From UBA4655 sp964585575 (GTDB lineage Bacteria; Planctomycetota; Planctomycetia; Pirellulales; UBA1268), in assembly GCA_964585575.1 (NCBI GenBank), contig CAZPEM010000009.1:1-39074 (forward strand): a DNA stretch of 39,074 bases. Reading direction: 5' to 3'. The notes under the pieces were generated by a model. It worked only from the letters and a program-made list of their open reading frames with translations. It was not told the origin of the DNA and ran no database searches. Both the position numbers and the translations under genes were made by a program. Positions 7,321-15,214 of the stretch are shown here, one piece after another (position 1 is the stretch's first letter; each line of letters begins with the position of its first letter).

Positions 7321-9060
7321 CTACGCCACCGTCTGGGCGAGCACGCGGCGCAACTGATCCCGTAAAAACGACTTGACCTGCTGGGCGCTGTCCATTTCCA
7401 GCACCCTCTCCGCGATCGCGCGACATTCCTCCAGCGAAACGCTCCGACAGAGCTGCTTCACCTCGGGAATCGCGCTCGCGGGAACGCTCAACTGCTCCAG
7501 GCCCATGCCCAGAAGCAGCTGCGTGTACATGACGCTGCCGCTCATCTGGCCGCACACGTTCGCGGGAACGTGCGCCTCCTTCGCGGTCTGCACCGACCGC
7601 TTCAAGAGCCGCAGCACCGCCGGGTCGCAGGCGTTGTAGAGGTCCGCAACCTCCTTGTTGCCGCGGTCCACGGCCAGCGTGTATTGGATGAGGTCGTTCG
7701 TGCCGATCGACACGAAGTCCACGTCCCTCACGAACGTGTCGAGCATGACCGCGGCGGCCGGCGTTTCCACCATCATGCCGACCTGCATGTCGCGGTTGAA
7801 CGCGATGCCGTGCTCGGCGAGGTCTTCCATGACGTCGGCCAGCACCATCCGCGCCTGCCGCAATTCGACGATCGTCGAGATGAGCGGAAACATCACCCGC
7901 ACGTCGCCGAGGGCGCTCGCCCGCAGGATCGCCCGCAGCTGCGTCCGGAACATCGGCAGCTGCCGCAGCGAAAGGCGGATGCTCCGCAGTCCGAGGCACG
8001 GATTCCGCTCCTCCTCGGGCGTCGTCTCCGTGAGCATCTTGTCGGCGCCCAGGTCGAGCGTGCGGATCACCACCGGCTTGTCCCCCATCGCCCTCACGAC
8101 CTCGCTGTAGGCGGCGAAGTGGTCCTCCTCCGTCGGCTCCCGCGGGCTCGTGAGGTAGAGGAACTCGGTGCGGTAGAGGCCGATGCCGTCGCAGCCGCGG
8201 CGGATGCACTGCTCGACCTCGTTCGGAAACTCGATGTTGCCGTGGATCCGGATCCGGACGCCGTCGATCGTCTCGGCGGGAAGGTCGCGGAGCCGCCCGA
8301 GGTTCACGGCCGCCGTTCGTGCCGCCTCGACCTCGAGCCGATACCTGGCGATCGTCTCCTCGTCGGGCTGCAGGATCACGACCCCCTGGTTGCCGTCGAG
8401 GATCACGGGCTCCCCGCCCGAAACGTCGCTCAAGAACGGCCCGATCCCGACCACCGCTGGAATCTCGAGACCTTCGGCCACGATCGCGGTGTGGCTGCCG
8501 GGCCCGCCGAGCTCCGTCGCGAATCCCTGGACGAACCTGCGGTCGAGCTTGGCGGTCTCGCTCGGGGTGAGGTTGTGGGCGAGCACGATGACCGGCTGGG
8601 AGACGGCCGCGAGCGTCTCGCTCCGCTGGCCGAGCAGGTTCCGCAGCAGGCTCTTCTCGATGTCGTAGATGTCGTGGGCCCGCTGGGCGATGTGGTTGTC
8701 GAGATTCTGGAAGGCCTTCGCGTAGCGGCGGAGCGTGCGGCTGACCGCATACTCCGGCCAGAGGTTCTTGTCGCGGACCGCGCTGACGAGTTCGGCCTGG
8801 AGCCGCTCGTCGTGGAGCATCGCGAGGTGGGCGTCGAAGATGGCCGCGTATTGCTGCCCCAGCTCCGCGCGGATGGCGTCGCGGTTGCGCTCGATCTCTC
8901 GGGTGGTGTCGCCGATGGCCGTGGAGAGCCGCTCGAGCTCGGTGTCCACGGCAGACCGGGCGACGAACCGCCGAGGGATCCGGAAGCCCTCGGCATCGAG
9001 CACGAGCGCCTCGCCGATCGTGACGCCGGACGAGACCGCGATTCCCTGAAGTTTGATCAT
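7321..9060 (-). CDS. ptsI: Phosphoenolpyruvate-protein phosphotransferase (PTS enzyme I)
   Basis: The 579-aa protein has the standard length and order of enzyme I. The phosphorylated histidine is His190 in GGPGSHTAIVAEGLEIPAVV. PEP-binding arginines are visible at Arg297 (GIGLYRTEF) and Arg333 (VIRTLDLG), the metal site region is VGMMVETPAA, and the acid/base cysteine is Cys503 in NVCGQMSG. Enzyme I takes phosphate from PEP and gives it to HPr. It is separated from ptsH by 291 nt, and no sugar permease (EIIB/EIIC) is encoded in the window. With the EIIA gene nearby this suggests a regulatory phosphorelay, although transport partners could lie elsewhere. Confidence 0.96.
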   Translation of the reverse strand: MIKLQGIAVSSGVTIGEALVLDAEGFRIPRRFVARSAVDTELERLSTAIGDTTREIERNRDAIRAELGQQYAAIFDAHLAMLHDERLQAELVSAVRDKNLWPEYAVSRTLRRYAKAFQNLDNHIAQRAHDIYDIEKSLLRNLLGQRSETLAAVSQPVIVLAHNLTPSETAKLDRRFVQGFATELGGPGSHTAIVAEGLEIPAVVGIGPFLSDVSGGEPVILDGNQGVVILQPDEETIARYRLEVEAARTAAVNLGRLRDLPAETIDGVRIRIHGNIEFPNEVEQCIRRGCDGIGLYRTEFLYLTSPREPTEEDHFAAYSEVVRAMGDKPVVIRTLDLGADKMLTETTPEEERNPCLGLRSIRLSLRQLPMFRTQLRAILRASALGDVRVMFPLISTIVELRQARMVLADVMEDLAEHGIAFNRDMQVGMMVETPAAAVMLDTFVRDVDFVSIGTNDLIQYTLAVDRGNKEVADLYNACDPAVLRLLKRSVQTAKEAHVPANVCGQMSGSVMYTQLLLGMGLEQLSVPASAIPEVKQLCRSVSLEECRAIAERVLEMDSAQQVKSFLRDQLRRVLAQTVA

Positions 9061-9351
9061 GGCGCGCTTTCCGCACGCCGACCCGGTCGCCTCGGGCGAG
9101 TCTCAATGCACCTTTCGTTCCGACGGCCGTTTTTGGCGGCATCGAAATCGAAGGCATGTTCGATCTCGCCGGCACCGGCCGGCGTGGATCGCATCACGGG
9201 GATGCGATGTATCGGCCACCGCGGGGCGAGGCCGTGGAGAGATCGCGAAGCGACGCGCTGCGATCAGGATCTCCCGGCGCCCATCGGCAGGGGCCTTGGC
9301 TCTATCTCCTGAGTGTTACCGTTCCCGAGTGTTCCCGTTCCCTATGTTCTT
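9061..9351. other. ptsH-ptsI intergenic region with a 16-bp tandem duplication
   Basis: No gene is supported in these 291 nt. A hairpin CGCATC/GATGCG is visible around 9189-9205. Two 16-bp near-identical direct copies, GAGTGTTACCGTTCCC (9311-9326) and GAGTGTTCCCGTTCCC (9327-9342), lie ten nt after the ptsH stop. The length of the gap suggests that ptsI may have its own promoter, but I see no clear one. Confidence 0.5.
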
Positions 9352-9630
9352 TCAGTCCTCGTCGAAATTCCGCTCGAAGAGCCCCCCGATGGCGTCGATC
9401 GCCTCATCGGCATCGGGCCCGGTCGCCTCGATCACGACGTGCGTCCCCGCCTCGGCCGCCAGCGTGAGCACCTCGAGGATGCTCTTGCCGTCGGCCCGCT
9501 GCGAGCCCGCCACGAGCTCGATCCGCGACTGCCACTTTCTCGCCTCGCGCGCAAGCATGTCCGCCGGCCGGGCGTGGAGCCCCTGCCGCATGCCCACCAC
9601 GACCTGACGAATCACGGTCTGTTCCGACAT
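9352..9630 (-). CDS. ptsH: Phosphocarrier protein HPr
   Basis: The 92-aa protein is HPr, the small carrier that receives phosphate from enzyme I. The active-site histidine is His19 in GLHARPADML, and the regulatory serine region is Ser50 in ADGKSILEVLTL. A serine there is compatible with HPr kinase control, though no hprK is present here. The start is ATG at 9630. An in-frame TTG 12 nt upstream is a weaker alternative. It follows ptsN by about 50 nt and is followed by ptsI after a long gap, forming a PTS cluster with hpf. Confidence 0.94.
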   Translation of the reverse strand: MSEQTVIRQVVVGMRQGLHARPADMLAREARKWQSRIELVAGSQRADGKSILEVLTLAAEAGTHVVIEATGPDADEAIDAIGGLFERNFDED

Positions 9631-9679
9631 CACGTTTGCCAAACCAAGTCACGCAAATCCGCCAATTCATTCACTTGTA

Positions 9680-10156
9680 TCAAGAAACGAGCCCATGACT
9701 GTCGGCCTCCTCCAGCAGGTGCCGGATGTCGGTGGCGGCGTGTGCCGCCTTGAGCGTCGCACAAAACGAGTCGTCGCGAAGCTGCCTCGAGATGTTCTCG
9801 AGCGCCCGCAGATGGTCGCCCGGCCGATCCGGCGGCGAAACCAGCAGGAAGAACAGCTGCACAGGCTCGCCGTCGAGGCTCTCGAAATCGATCCCCTCGC
9901 GGCTCACGGCCACGGTGCCGACCAGCCGGCTCACGCTCGGATGCTTCGTGTGGGGGACGGCGACGCCACGGCCGATCCCGGTGCTGCCGAGATCCTCCCG
10001 CTTCATGATCGCCTTGACGATGCCTTCCATGTCGCCGGCGGGAATCTTCCCGGCCTCGACGAGGGCGGACGCCATCTCCCGGATCACGCCTTCTTTCGTC
10101 CGGGCCTTCACGCTCGAACGAATCGCATCCGCCGCCACAAAATCGGAAAACTTCAT
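9680..10156 (-). CDS. ptsN: PTS EIIA component of the fructose/nitrogen-regulatory (PtsN) type
   Basis: The 158-aa protein is a PTS_EIIA type 2 domain. The phosphorylatable histidine is His69 in GRGVAVPHTKH, and the region FFLLVSPPDRPGDHLRAL matches the family. A free-standing EIIA next to hpf is characteristic of the nitrogen-type regulatory PTS, where EIIA controls partner proteins rather than sugar uptake. The gene lies 33 nt after hpf and before ptsH on the same strand. The target of this EIIA cannot be deduced; there is no rpoN or rapZ in the window, unlike the proteobacterial cluster. Confidence 0.9.
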   Translation of the reverse strand: MKFSDFVAADAIRSSVKARTKEGVIREMASALVEAGKIPAGDMEGIVKAIMKREDLGSTGIGRGVAVPHTKHPSVSRLVGTVAVSREGIDFESLDGEPVQLFFLLVSPPDRPGDHLRALENISRQLRDDSFCATLKAAHAATDIRHLLEEADSHGLVS

Positions 10157-10189
10157 GGTGAATTGGGAAGGCCGCCCCAGGAACCCGCC

Positions 10190-10522
10190 TCAGGACCGCT
10201 TCGTGTCCTGGACGTGCTTGTGGTCGCGGACCTTTTCCTTGTGCTTCCTCAGTTGCTGTTCCAGTTTCTGAACCGCACCATCGACGCTCCGCCACAGATC
10301 GGCCGACACCTCGTGGCTCACCATGTCGTGCATGTGCTCGGCAGAGGCGATGATCTCCACCAGCGGCAGCGCCGAATTCTCGAGGTCGACCGTCACGTTC
10401 AAGGCCGTCAAACGGTCGAAATACCGCTTCAGACGAGAGACCTTCGAGCTGATTTTGGACTGGGATGCCGGGCTCAAATGCCCGTGGCGAGTTGAGACGT
10501 TGATTTGCATGTCGGGGAGCAT
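10190..10522 (-). CDS. hpf: Ribosome hibernation promoting factor, short form
   Basis: The 110-aa protein has the HPF/RaiA fold signature: MQINVSTRHG at the start, a Val/Leu-rich beta-strand with TVDLENSALPLVEIIA, and a basic C-terminal helix ending KHKEKVRDHKH. It lacks the second dimerisation domain of long HPF. Short HPF binds the 30S decoding region in slow-growing cells. The ATG at 10522 is one nt after the stop of the upstream gene and has GGGGAG close by. The Met at 10510 gives the start usual in the family and is an equal candidate. It leads the ptsN-ptsH cluster. Confidence 0.92.
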   Translation of the reverse strand: MLPDMQINVSTRHGHLSPASQSKISSKVSRLKRYFDRLTALNVTVDLENSALPLVEIIASAEHMHDMVSHEVSADLWRSVDGAVQKLEQQLRKHKEKVRDHKHVQDTKRS

Positions 10523-10523
10523 A

Positions 10524-12800
10524 TCACTCCCCTTCGGCGTTCGACAGACCTCCCTCCGCTCCCCCGCGAATCCGCCCCTTCTCGAGCTGCGTCCGCCACC
10601 ATTTCACGGCCTCGGCGCGGGCGGCCGGAGGACCGTCCGGCCTGTACCGCAGCCGGTCGGCCGCGGCCAATGGAACCGCCCCGAGCAGCCGTGACGCGGC
10701 CAGCCGGCGGACGAGGAGAACGGGGTGTTCGAGGGCGGCGACCAGGACCGCGTCGCCCCCTTCGGCCAGCGACTCGGCCGACAGACCGACGACCAGCCGC
10801 CGCACGAGATCCCGGTCGTTCGGCGGGACGACCGACTCGAAGGCCGCGAGCAAAACCCCCGCCGACGTCGGCCCTCGGGCGAGGGCGAGCGGAACCGTCG
10901 ATTGCTCCAGGGCCTCCCAGGCCCGCGCCGGCAGCCGGAGGCCCTGCTGCTCTTCCGCGAGCAGTTCCGCGAGCGGCTCGTAACGGCCCATGACCGCGAG
11001 CGTCGCGGCGGCGGCGGAGCGATTCTCGAGACGGTTGTCCCCGAGAAGCCGCTCGAGCGCGTCAGTCGTCGGAGCCGTCGCGAGGCTCCGGGCAACCGCG
11101 TCGGCGGCGAGGCGATCGAGAAACCGGGGGGCGGACGGCGACGCCATCCACGCCGGAAGGCCTCGCGATGCCTTCCCGCGGCCCGTCACCATGACGCCGG
11201 TCGCGACCAAGCCGTCGGGGCGGATGAGCCCGTCGTCCATGGCGACGGCGGACGCCGGCTCGAACGTGAGCCTGCCCCCCTCGGGAAACGCAATCGAGCC
11301 GACGGCCGACGACGGCACGGCCTCCGGATCGCTGCCGACCGGTCGATCGAACCGCACCTCCAGACCGATCGGATCACCAGCGTCGAGACGCCCCGAAAGA
11401 TCGCCGGCCACGAACGCGATCGGTCGCCCGGCCTCGATTCCGCCCACGATCGCCCGCCCAAAGACGAGTTCGATCTCCGCGGCAGCATCCTTTCGCGGCC
11501 GGACCACCACGCGGGCCGGACCGATCACGCGGATCGTCGCCTTCCCGACCGTCACCGTCGGAAAAAAGCCCTCCGGCACGAGCAGGTCGGCCGATGCCGA
11601 AAGTGGCTGCTGCGGTGCGAGGACCTTCCAGTCGGCCGGACCGCCCGTTTCCCCGATGCGGTGCAGGAAAAGCGGGGTAACGCCGACGATCGCGAACGCC
11701 GAACCGTCGTTCCTCGGCGGCAGTGTTGCCGGACCCGATTCTTTCCGTGCAGCATCGGCCGGCTTTGGATCGTTCGGCGCGGGCTGCGTCGGAATCGTCG
11801 CGGACGGCCGGATGGTCGCTCCGATCGCGAGCGCATCTCCCCCGGGCACGCGGCCGGCCGGCGGCTGCGGAGCGTCCGGCGCAGGCTCCGGCGCAGGCTC
11901 CGGCGCAGGCTCTGGTGCGGGCTCTGGAGCCGAACCTGCTGCCGCGACGGTGGCATCGGTTTCGCGCGGCGGCGGCGAGACGAGTGCGTCGTCCCGTTTC
12001 GGATCCTGCTTCGGCCCCGCCTCTTCCTTCCCTGGAGGCGATGGCTCCGGCTGCGGCGAAGCCGGAGGTATCGCTTCCACGACTGCGTCTGCCCGGGCCG
12101 GCGGCACCGTCTCGGGAGCCGGCGACTCTCGAAGGGCGACGGCATCCTTGTTTTCTGGCGCCGCCCCGCCGGTCTCACCCGGCATGAGTCTCCAGGCAAG
12201 CGTTCCCGCAAGCACTCCCAGGAGGAGCACCGCCGCAATCAACGACACCCAGGCCACCGGCGACGTCTTCGAGGCCTTCATCGCCCGTGACGGTGCCCCG
12301 GGTGACGGGGCCGCGGGTGACGGCAGCTTGGACGACGGTGCCGCGGGCGAAGCCGCCGCCGGCTTTGCTTTGGACCGTTCCGAGCCGAGTGCTCCGCTGG
12401 CAAGGCCACCCGTCGCGGCGAGCAGTCGCTCAAGCTCATAGGGTTCCGGCGGTTCGAAAACCCGCGGAGAGTTGCGGGCCTCCACGAGCGCCCTGTGGCA
12501 CGACGCCACCTCCGCGAGGTGGACGTCGGACTCGATACAGACCATTTCGAAAGCCGCCACCGCCTCGGCCGGCAGCGAGTTGGTGAGGTATTCGGCGACG
12601 GAATTGGCGTCCGCGCCGAGGCCCTTGCCGACCACCTTGGGCGCGTCGAGCCCGGGATGGGCCACGACCGCCCGGATCCGATCGACGAGCACCCCGGCCG
12701 ACCCGCTGGACGAGAGTTTCGAGCCGAAGGCATCGGCCTCATCCGCCGGAAGAACGCCATCGAGCCAGGCGAGCAGGGTCCGCAGGGTCAGTCGCAACAT
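10524..12800 (-). CDS. Large single-pass membrane protein with anti-sigma-like N-terminus and HEAT-like C-terminus
   Basis: The 758-aa protein is not a family I can name with certainty. Residues 1-110 contain two repeats of a pattern common in planctomycete anti-sigma-like modules (LLAWLDGVLPADEADAF and YLTNSLPAEAVAAFEMVCIE, then SDVHLAEVASCHRAL). A transmembrane helix lies at about 181-204 (WVSLIAAVLLLGVLAGTLAW). Residues about 215-345 are Pro/Ala/Glu-rich with tandem PAPE repeats. The middle part (about 390-500, with TVTVGKATIRVIGPARVVV) resembles a FecR-type beta domain. The C-terminal 200 residues are helical and HEAT-like. The layout suggests a membrane sensor with a cytoplasmic N-terminus, but no sigma factor is adjacent. 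The start at 12800 was chosen over 12845 because it gives the conserved-looking module start. The stop is one nt before hpf, so the genes are probably co-transcribed. Confidence 0.75.
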   Translation of the reverse strand: MLRLTLRTLLAWLDGVLPADEADAFGSKLSSSGSAGVLVDRIRAVVAHPGLDAPKVVGKGLGADANSVAEYLTNSLPAEAVAAFEMVCIESDVHLAEVASCHRALVEARNSPRVFEPPEPYELERLLAATGGLASGALGSERSKAKPAAASPAAPSSKLPSPAAPSPGAPSRAMKASKTSPVAWVSLIAAVLLLGVLAGTLAWRLMPGETGGAAPENKDAVALRESPAPETVPPARADAVVEAIPPASPQPEPSPPGKEEAGPKQDPKRDDALVSPPPRETDATVAAAGSAPEPAPEPAPEPAPEPAPDAPQPPAGRVPGGDALAIGATIRPSATIPTQPAPNDPKPADAARKESGPATLPPRNDGSAFAIVGVTPLFLHRIGETGGPADWKVLAPQQPLSASADLLVPEGFFPTVTVGKATIRVIGPARVVVRPRKDAAAEIELVFGRAIVGGIEAGRPIAFVAGDLSGRLDAGDPIGLEVRFDRPVGSDPEAVPSSAVGSIAFPEGGRLTFEPASAVAMDDGLIRPDGLVATGVMVTGRGKASRGLPAWMASPSAPRFLDRLAADAVARSLATAPTTDALERLLGDNRLENRSAAAATLAVMGRYEPLAELLAEEQQGLRLPARAWEALEQSTVPLALARGPTSAGVLLAAFESVVPPNDRDLVRRLVVGLSAESLAEGGDAVLVAALEHPVLLVRRLAASRLLGAVPLAAADRLRYRPDGPPAARAEAVKWWRTQLEKGRIRGGAEGGLSNAEGE

Positions 12801-13111
12801 CGGGAGGCTCCCGGAATCGTTCGGCCGCGGCCGCACCGGCCACATGCAATCGGCCCCATGGAAATAAAGTGGCTATCCGGCCCGACATTTCGTAGAAAAA
12901 ATCCGGGGCGGGCGCCGCGCGACCCAAACGACGGCCAATCCCGTAGGAATTGCCGTATGACCAGCTCCGGAGGATCGGCAACCGCCGGGGCCTGGGTATG
13001 ATGTAGGTGCTGGGAAACCAGGAAGGATCCGGCAGATCCTGCCGCACGGGCTGACTCCCTCGTGTCGAACGGCTGGAACTGACGAATGCTTTCAGCAGGA
13101 GCGGAGCTGCC
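12801..13111. other. Divergent intergenic region, no gene seen
   Basis: These 311 nt separate the divergent membrane protein gene and the TPR gene. I see no coding region with a usable start. A TATGAT at 12997-13002 preceded by TGGG could be a -10 element for the TPR gene, without a clear -35. A perfect short palindrome GGCAGATCCTGCC lies at 13031-13043. GGAG copies just before 13112 are suitable ribosome binding sites. Confidence 0.4.
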
Positions 13112-13675
13112 ATGACCGCCATGACCCGGAATCGCCGACAGGCAATCCTGCGACAGGCCTCTGGCTACGTCGAACTGGCGGAACTGTTGGTCGATGGCGA
13201 CCGGCCCACCCCCGAGACCGCGCGGGTGCTGCTGGTCAGGGCGATCGAGACGATCGACGAACTGCCCGAGCCGACGCGGTCGATGCCCGACGCCAAACTG
13301 CTCGAGGCGGAGGCGCTCCGGGCGATGGGGCACTGGGCGGATGCCATCGGCCCGTTCGAACTCGTCGTGGAGAACGATCCCAAGCGGCTCGAGGCGTGGC
13401 TCGGCCTGGGCTGGTGTTTCAAGCGGCTCGGTCGGCTGCCGAAGGCGATCGACGTGCTCGAGCAGGGCCTGGTCGCCTCGCCCGATGAGCCGATCCTCCA
13501 CTACAATCTCTCGTGCTACCTCTCGCTCGGCGGTGACGTGCAGGCGGCGATCGAGCATCTCACGAAGGCGATCTCGATCGACAAGCGGTTTCGCGACCTG
13601 ACCCAGATCGAACCGGATTTCGACCCGATCCGTTCCGATCCGAGGTTCGTGGCGGTGACGCACCTGACGGTCTGA
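13112..13675 (+). CDS. Tetratricopeptide repeat protein
   Basis: The 187-aa protein has at least two clear TPR units in its middle and C-terminal half, for example AWLGLGWCFKRLGRLPKAID and PILHYNLSCYLSLGGDVQAA, with the expected small residues at helix contacts. There is no signal peptide or membrane helix, so it is probably a cytoplasmic scaffold or adaptor. The final segment (DPIRSDPRF) is typical for planctomycete and cyanobacterial TPR proteins. Two GGAG motifs precede the ATG at 13112; an ATG nine nt downstream is possible. It is followed 64 nt later by the shikimate-dehydrogenase-like gene on the same strand. Its partner is unknown. Confidence 0.88.
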   Translation: MTAMTRNRRQAILRQASGYVELAELLVDGDRPTPETARVLLVRAIETIDELPEPTRSMPDAKLLEAEALRAMGHWADAIGPFELVVENDPKRLEAWLGLGWCFKRLGRLPKAIDVLEQGLVASPDEPILHYNLSCYLSLGGDVQAAIEHLTKAISIDKRFRDLTQIEPDFDPIRSDPRFVAVTHLTV

Positions 13676-13739
13676 CACGTTCGTTGCGGCGGGATCGGCG
13701 TCAGCTTCCACCCCGCAAGCCAGTCGCGAGCCAAAGAGC

Positions 13740-14621
13740 GTGCCACGATCGAGCCGACCGGCGCTTCAGGAGATCATCGCCGTCCTCGGCTGCCCCGCCG
13801 CCGGCGATCCGACCCAGTACGTGTTCGAGCGGGCGATGGCCGCGGCCGGGCTCGACTGGCGGTTCGTCACGTTCGACGTGCCCTTGGAGCGGGCGGAGGA
13901 TGCGATCCGCGGAGTCCGCGCCCTCGGGTTTCGCGGCGCCGTGCTCACCGGTCCCTTGCGGCAGTCGGGGCTGCCGCTGATCGACTCCGCGAGCCCCACG
14001 GCCACGTTCGCGGGGGCCGTGAGCGTGATCGACCGGCAGCCGGAAGGACTCGTGGGTCACATGACCGACGGCCGTGCGGCCCTCGAGGCGATTCGCGGCC
14101 ACTTCGATCCCGCGCGGGCCACGGTGCTGCTCATCGGCAGTGGCCCGGCGGCGGCGGCCACCGCGCTCGAGCTTTCGCTCGCGGGAGTCGGTCGTCTGCT
14201 TCTCGCAAACCGCTCGATGGACCGCTCGACGGCGCTTGCCGAAAGGCTCCGCGGCATCGGCGGCATGGCCGCCCCCGACCAGCCGCCGGCGGCCGTCATG
14301 CATGTCGAGGCGATTCCCTGCGAGCGGGGCAAACCGCTGGCGATTCCCGAAGAGGTCGGTCTCGTCGTCTCCGCGATCCCGGCGGCCGACAAGTCGGTGA
14401 TCGAACTCGACGCCGTGCGGCCCGATCTCGTGATGGCCGATCTCGCCCTCGGCGGCGAGCCCTCGGCGCTCGTCGCGCAGGGGGCACGTCATGGCGCCTG
14501 CACGATCGATGGCATCGAGATCCGGTGCGCCCGCACGGCGATCGAGTTCACCCAGTGGACGGGCCTCGAGCCGAACTTCGATCTGCTCCGCGAGTCGCTC
14601 GAGGAATTCCTCTCGGCCTGA
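13740..14621 (+). CDS. Shikimate dehydrogenase-like NADP-binding protein lacking the catalytic lysine
   Basis: The 293-aa protein has the two-domain outline of AroE. The N-terminal substrate domain (1-110) ends in VGHMTDGRA, with Asp110 at the position of the substrate-binding Asp. The Rossmann domain follows with VLLIGSGPAAAA (129-140) and the NRS element (157-159) expected for NADP(H) binding. In AroE the segment around residue 65 normally reads like NVTxPxK, the lysine being catalytic. Here the corresponding stretch is AVLTGPLRQSG, with Arg74 or nothing in its place. It may therefore be a paralogue with another substrate or a non-enzymatic protein. The start is GTG with AAAGAG upstream. 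No other shikimate pathway gene is near. Confidence 0.75.
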   Translation: MPRSSRPALQEIIAVLGCPAAGDPTQYVFERAMAAAGLDWRFVTFDVPLERAEDAIRGVRALGFRGAVLTGPLRQSGLPLIDSASPTATFAGAVSVIDRQPEGLVGHMTDGRAALEAIRGHFDPARATVLLIGSGPAAAATALELSLAGVGRLLLANRSMDRSTALAERLRGIGGMAAPDQPPAAVMHVEAIPCERGKPLAIPEEVGLVVSAIPAADKSVIELDAVRPDLVMADLALGGEPSALVAQGARHGACTIDGIEIRCARTAIEFTQWTGLEPNFDLLRESLEEFLSA

Positions 14622-14624
14622 TTC

Positions 14625-14658
14625 CACCGTCAGCCTGGTTACACCGTCAGCCTAGTTA
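14625..14658. repeat. 17-bp tandem duplication between convergent genes
   Basis: CACCGTCAGCCTGGTTA (14625-14641) is followed directly by CACCGTCAGCCTAGTTA (14642-14658), differing at one base. It lies four nt after the shikimate-dehydrogenase-like stop and 13 nt before the stop of the convergent ferritin-like gene. It is comparable in size and position to the 16-bp duplication after ptsH. Confidence 0.85.
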
Positions 14659-14671
14659 CGAAGCGGCCTGA

Positions 14672-15130
14672 TCAGGACGCGTATTCCTTGAGGAAGCCCT
14701 TGAACTGCACGAGGTGCTCCTCCTCGTCGGCGAGCAGCCGGATGCAGAGGTCCTGCGTGACGTAGTCCTCCCCCTCGACCGCCTTGATGATCTTCTTGTA
14801 CTGGGCGCAGGCGGCCTCCTCGGCGGCGATCACGCTCTTGATCACGCCCACCACGTCGGTGGTGTCGGACACCGGCTGGATCTGCTTGCCGAGCATCGCA
14901 GCGAGCGACTTCGAGCCGGGAATCTGGCCGCCGAGCTGCTTGATCCGGTTGGCGAGCTGCTGGGCGTGGGCGATCTCGCCGGGCACGTCAGCCCCGAGCG
15001 ATTTCTTGATCTCCTCTGCCCTCACGCCGTCGAGGTTCACGCTGTTGGCGAGGTAGTTCATCACGGTCTCGAGTTCCATGCCGTAGCTCTCGAGCAGCAG
15101 TTTGATCGTGTCCTGGGTCGTGAAGGCCAT
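14672..15130 (-). CDS. Ferritin-like / bacterioferritin-type di-iron protein
   Basis: The 152-aa protein is a four-helix-bundle ferritin-like protein. Candidate metal ligands are visible in each helix: ESYGMELE near residues 14-21, EIAHAQQL near 52, AAEEAACAQYKK near 107-118 and ADEEEHLVQF near 134-143. The length fits bacterioferritin or a Dps-like storage protein, but the helix order and EEEH ending are closest to the Bfr-type branch. It probably stores iron or detoxifies peroxide in the cytoplasm. The gene has its own likely extended -10 promoter at 15188-15196. The heme-ligand methionine of true bacterioferritin cannot be assigned confidently. Confidence 0.82.
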   Translation of the reverse strand: MAFTTQDTIKLLLESYGMELETVMNYLANSVNLDGVRAEEIKKSLGADVPGEIAHAQQLANRIKQLGGQIPGSKSLAAMLGKQIQPVSDTTDVVGVIKSVIAAEEAACAQYKKIIKAVEGEDYVTQDLCIRLLADEEEHLVQFKGFLKEYAS

Positions 15131-15187
15131 TGGATGGAACCTCGGGGTTGGGGGGAGGAAAGACGGACGTGTTTTGAGTGGGCCGGA

Positions 15188-15196
15188 ATAATACCA
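15188..15196 (-). promoter_or_regulatory. Extended -10 promoter for the ferritin-like gene
   Basis: On the minus strand TGGTATTAT matches the extended -10 pattern TGnTATAAT with one mismatch, in an otherwise GC-rich region. It would give a leader of about 50 nt before the start at 15130. No good -35 is visible, which is acceptable for an extended -10. It lies just downstream of the stop of the preceding HEAT gene. Confidence 0.5.
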
Positions 15197-15214
15197 GACC
15201 CGCGATCGGGCGGC

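Noticed and set aside
7321..9630. Sugar-transport PTS
   Set aside because: No EIIB or EIIC is present, and the EIIA is of the PtsN type next to hpf.
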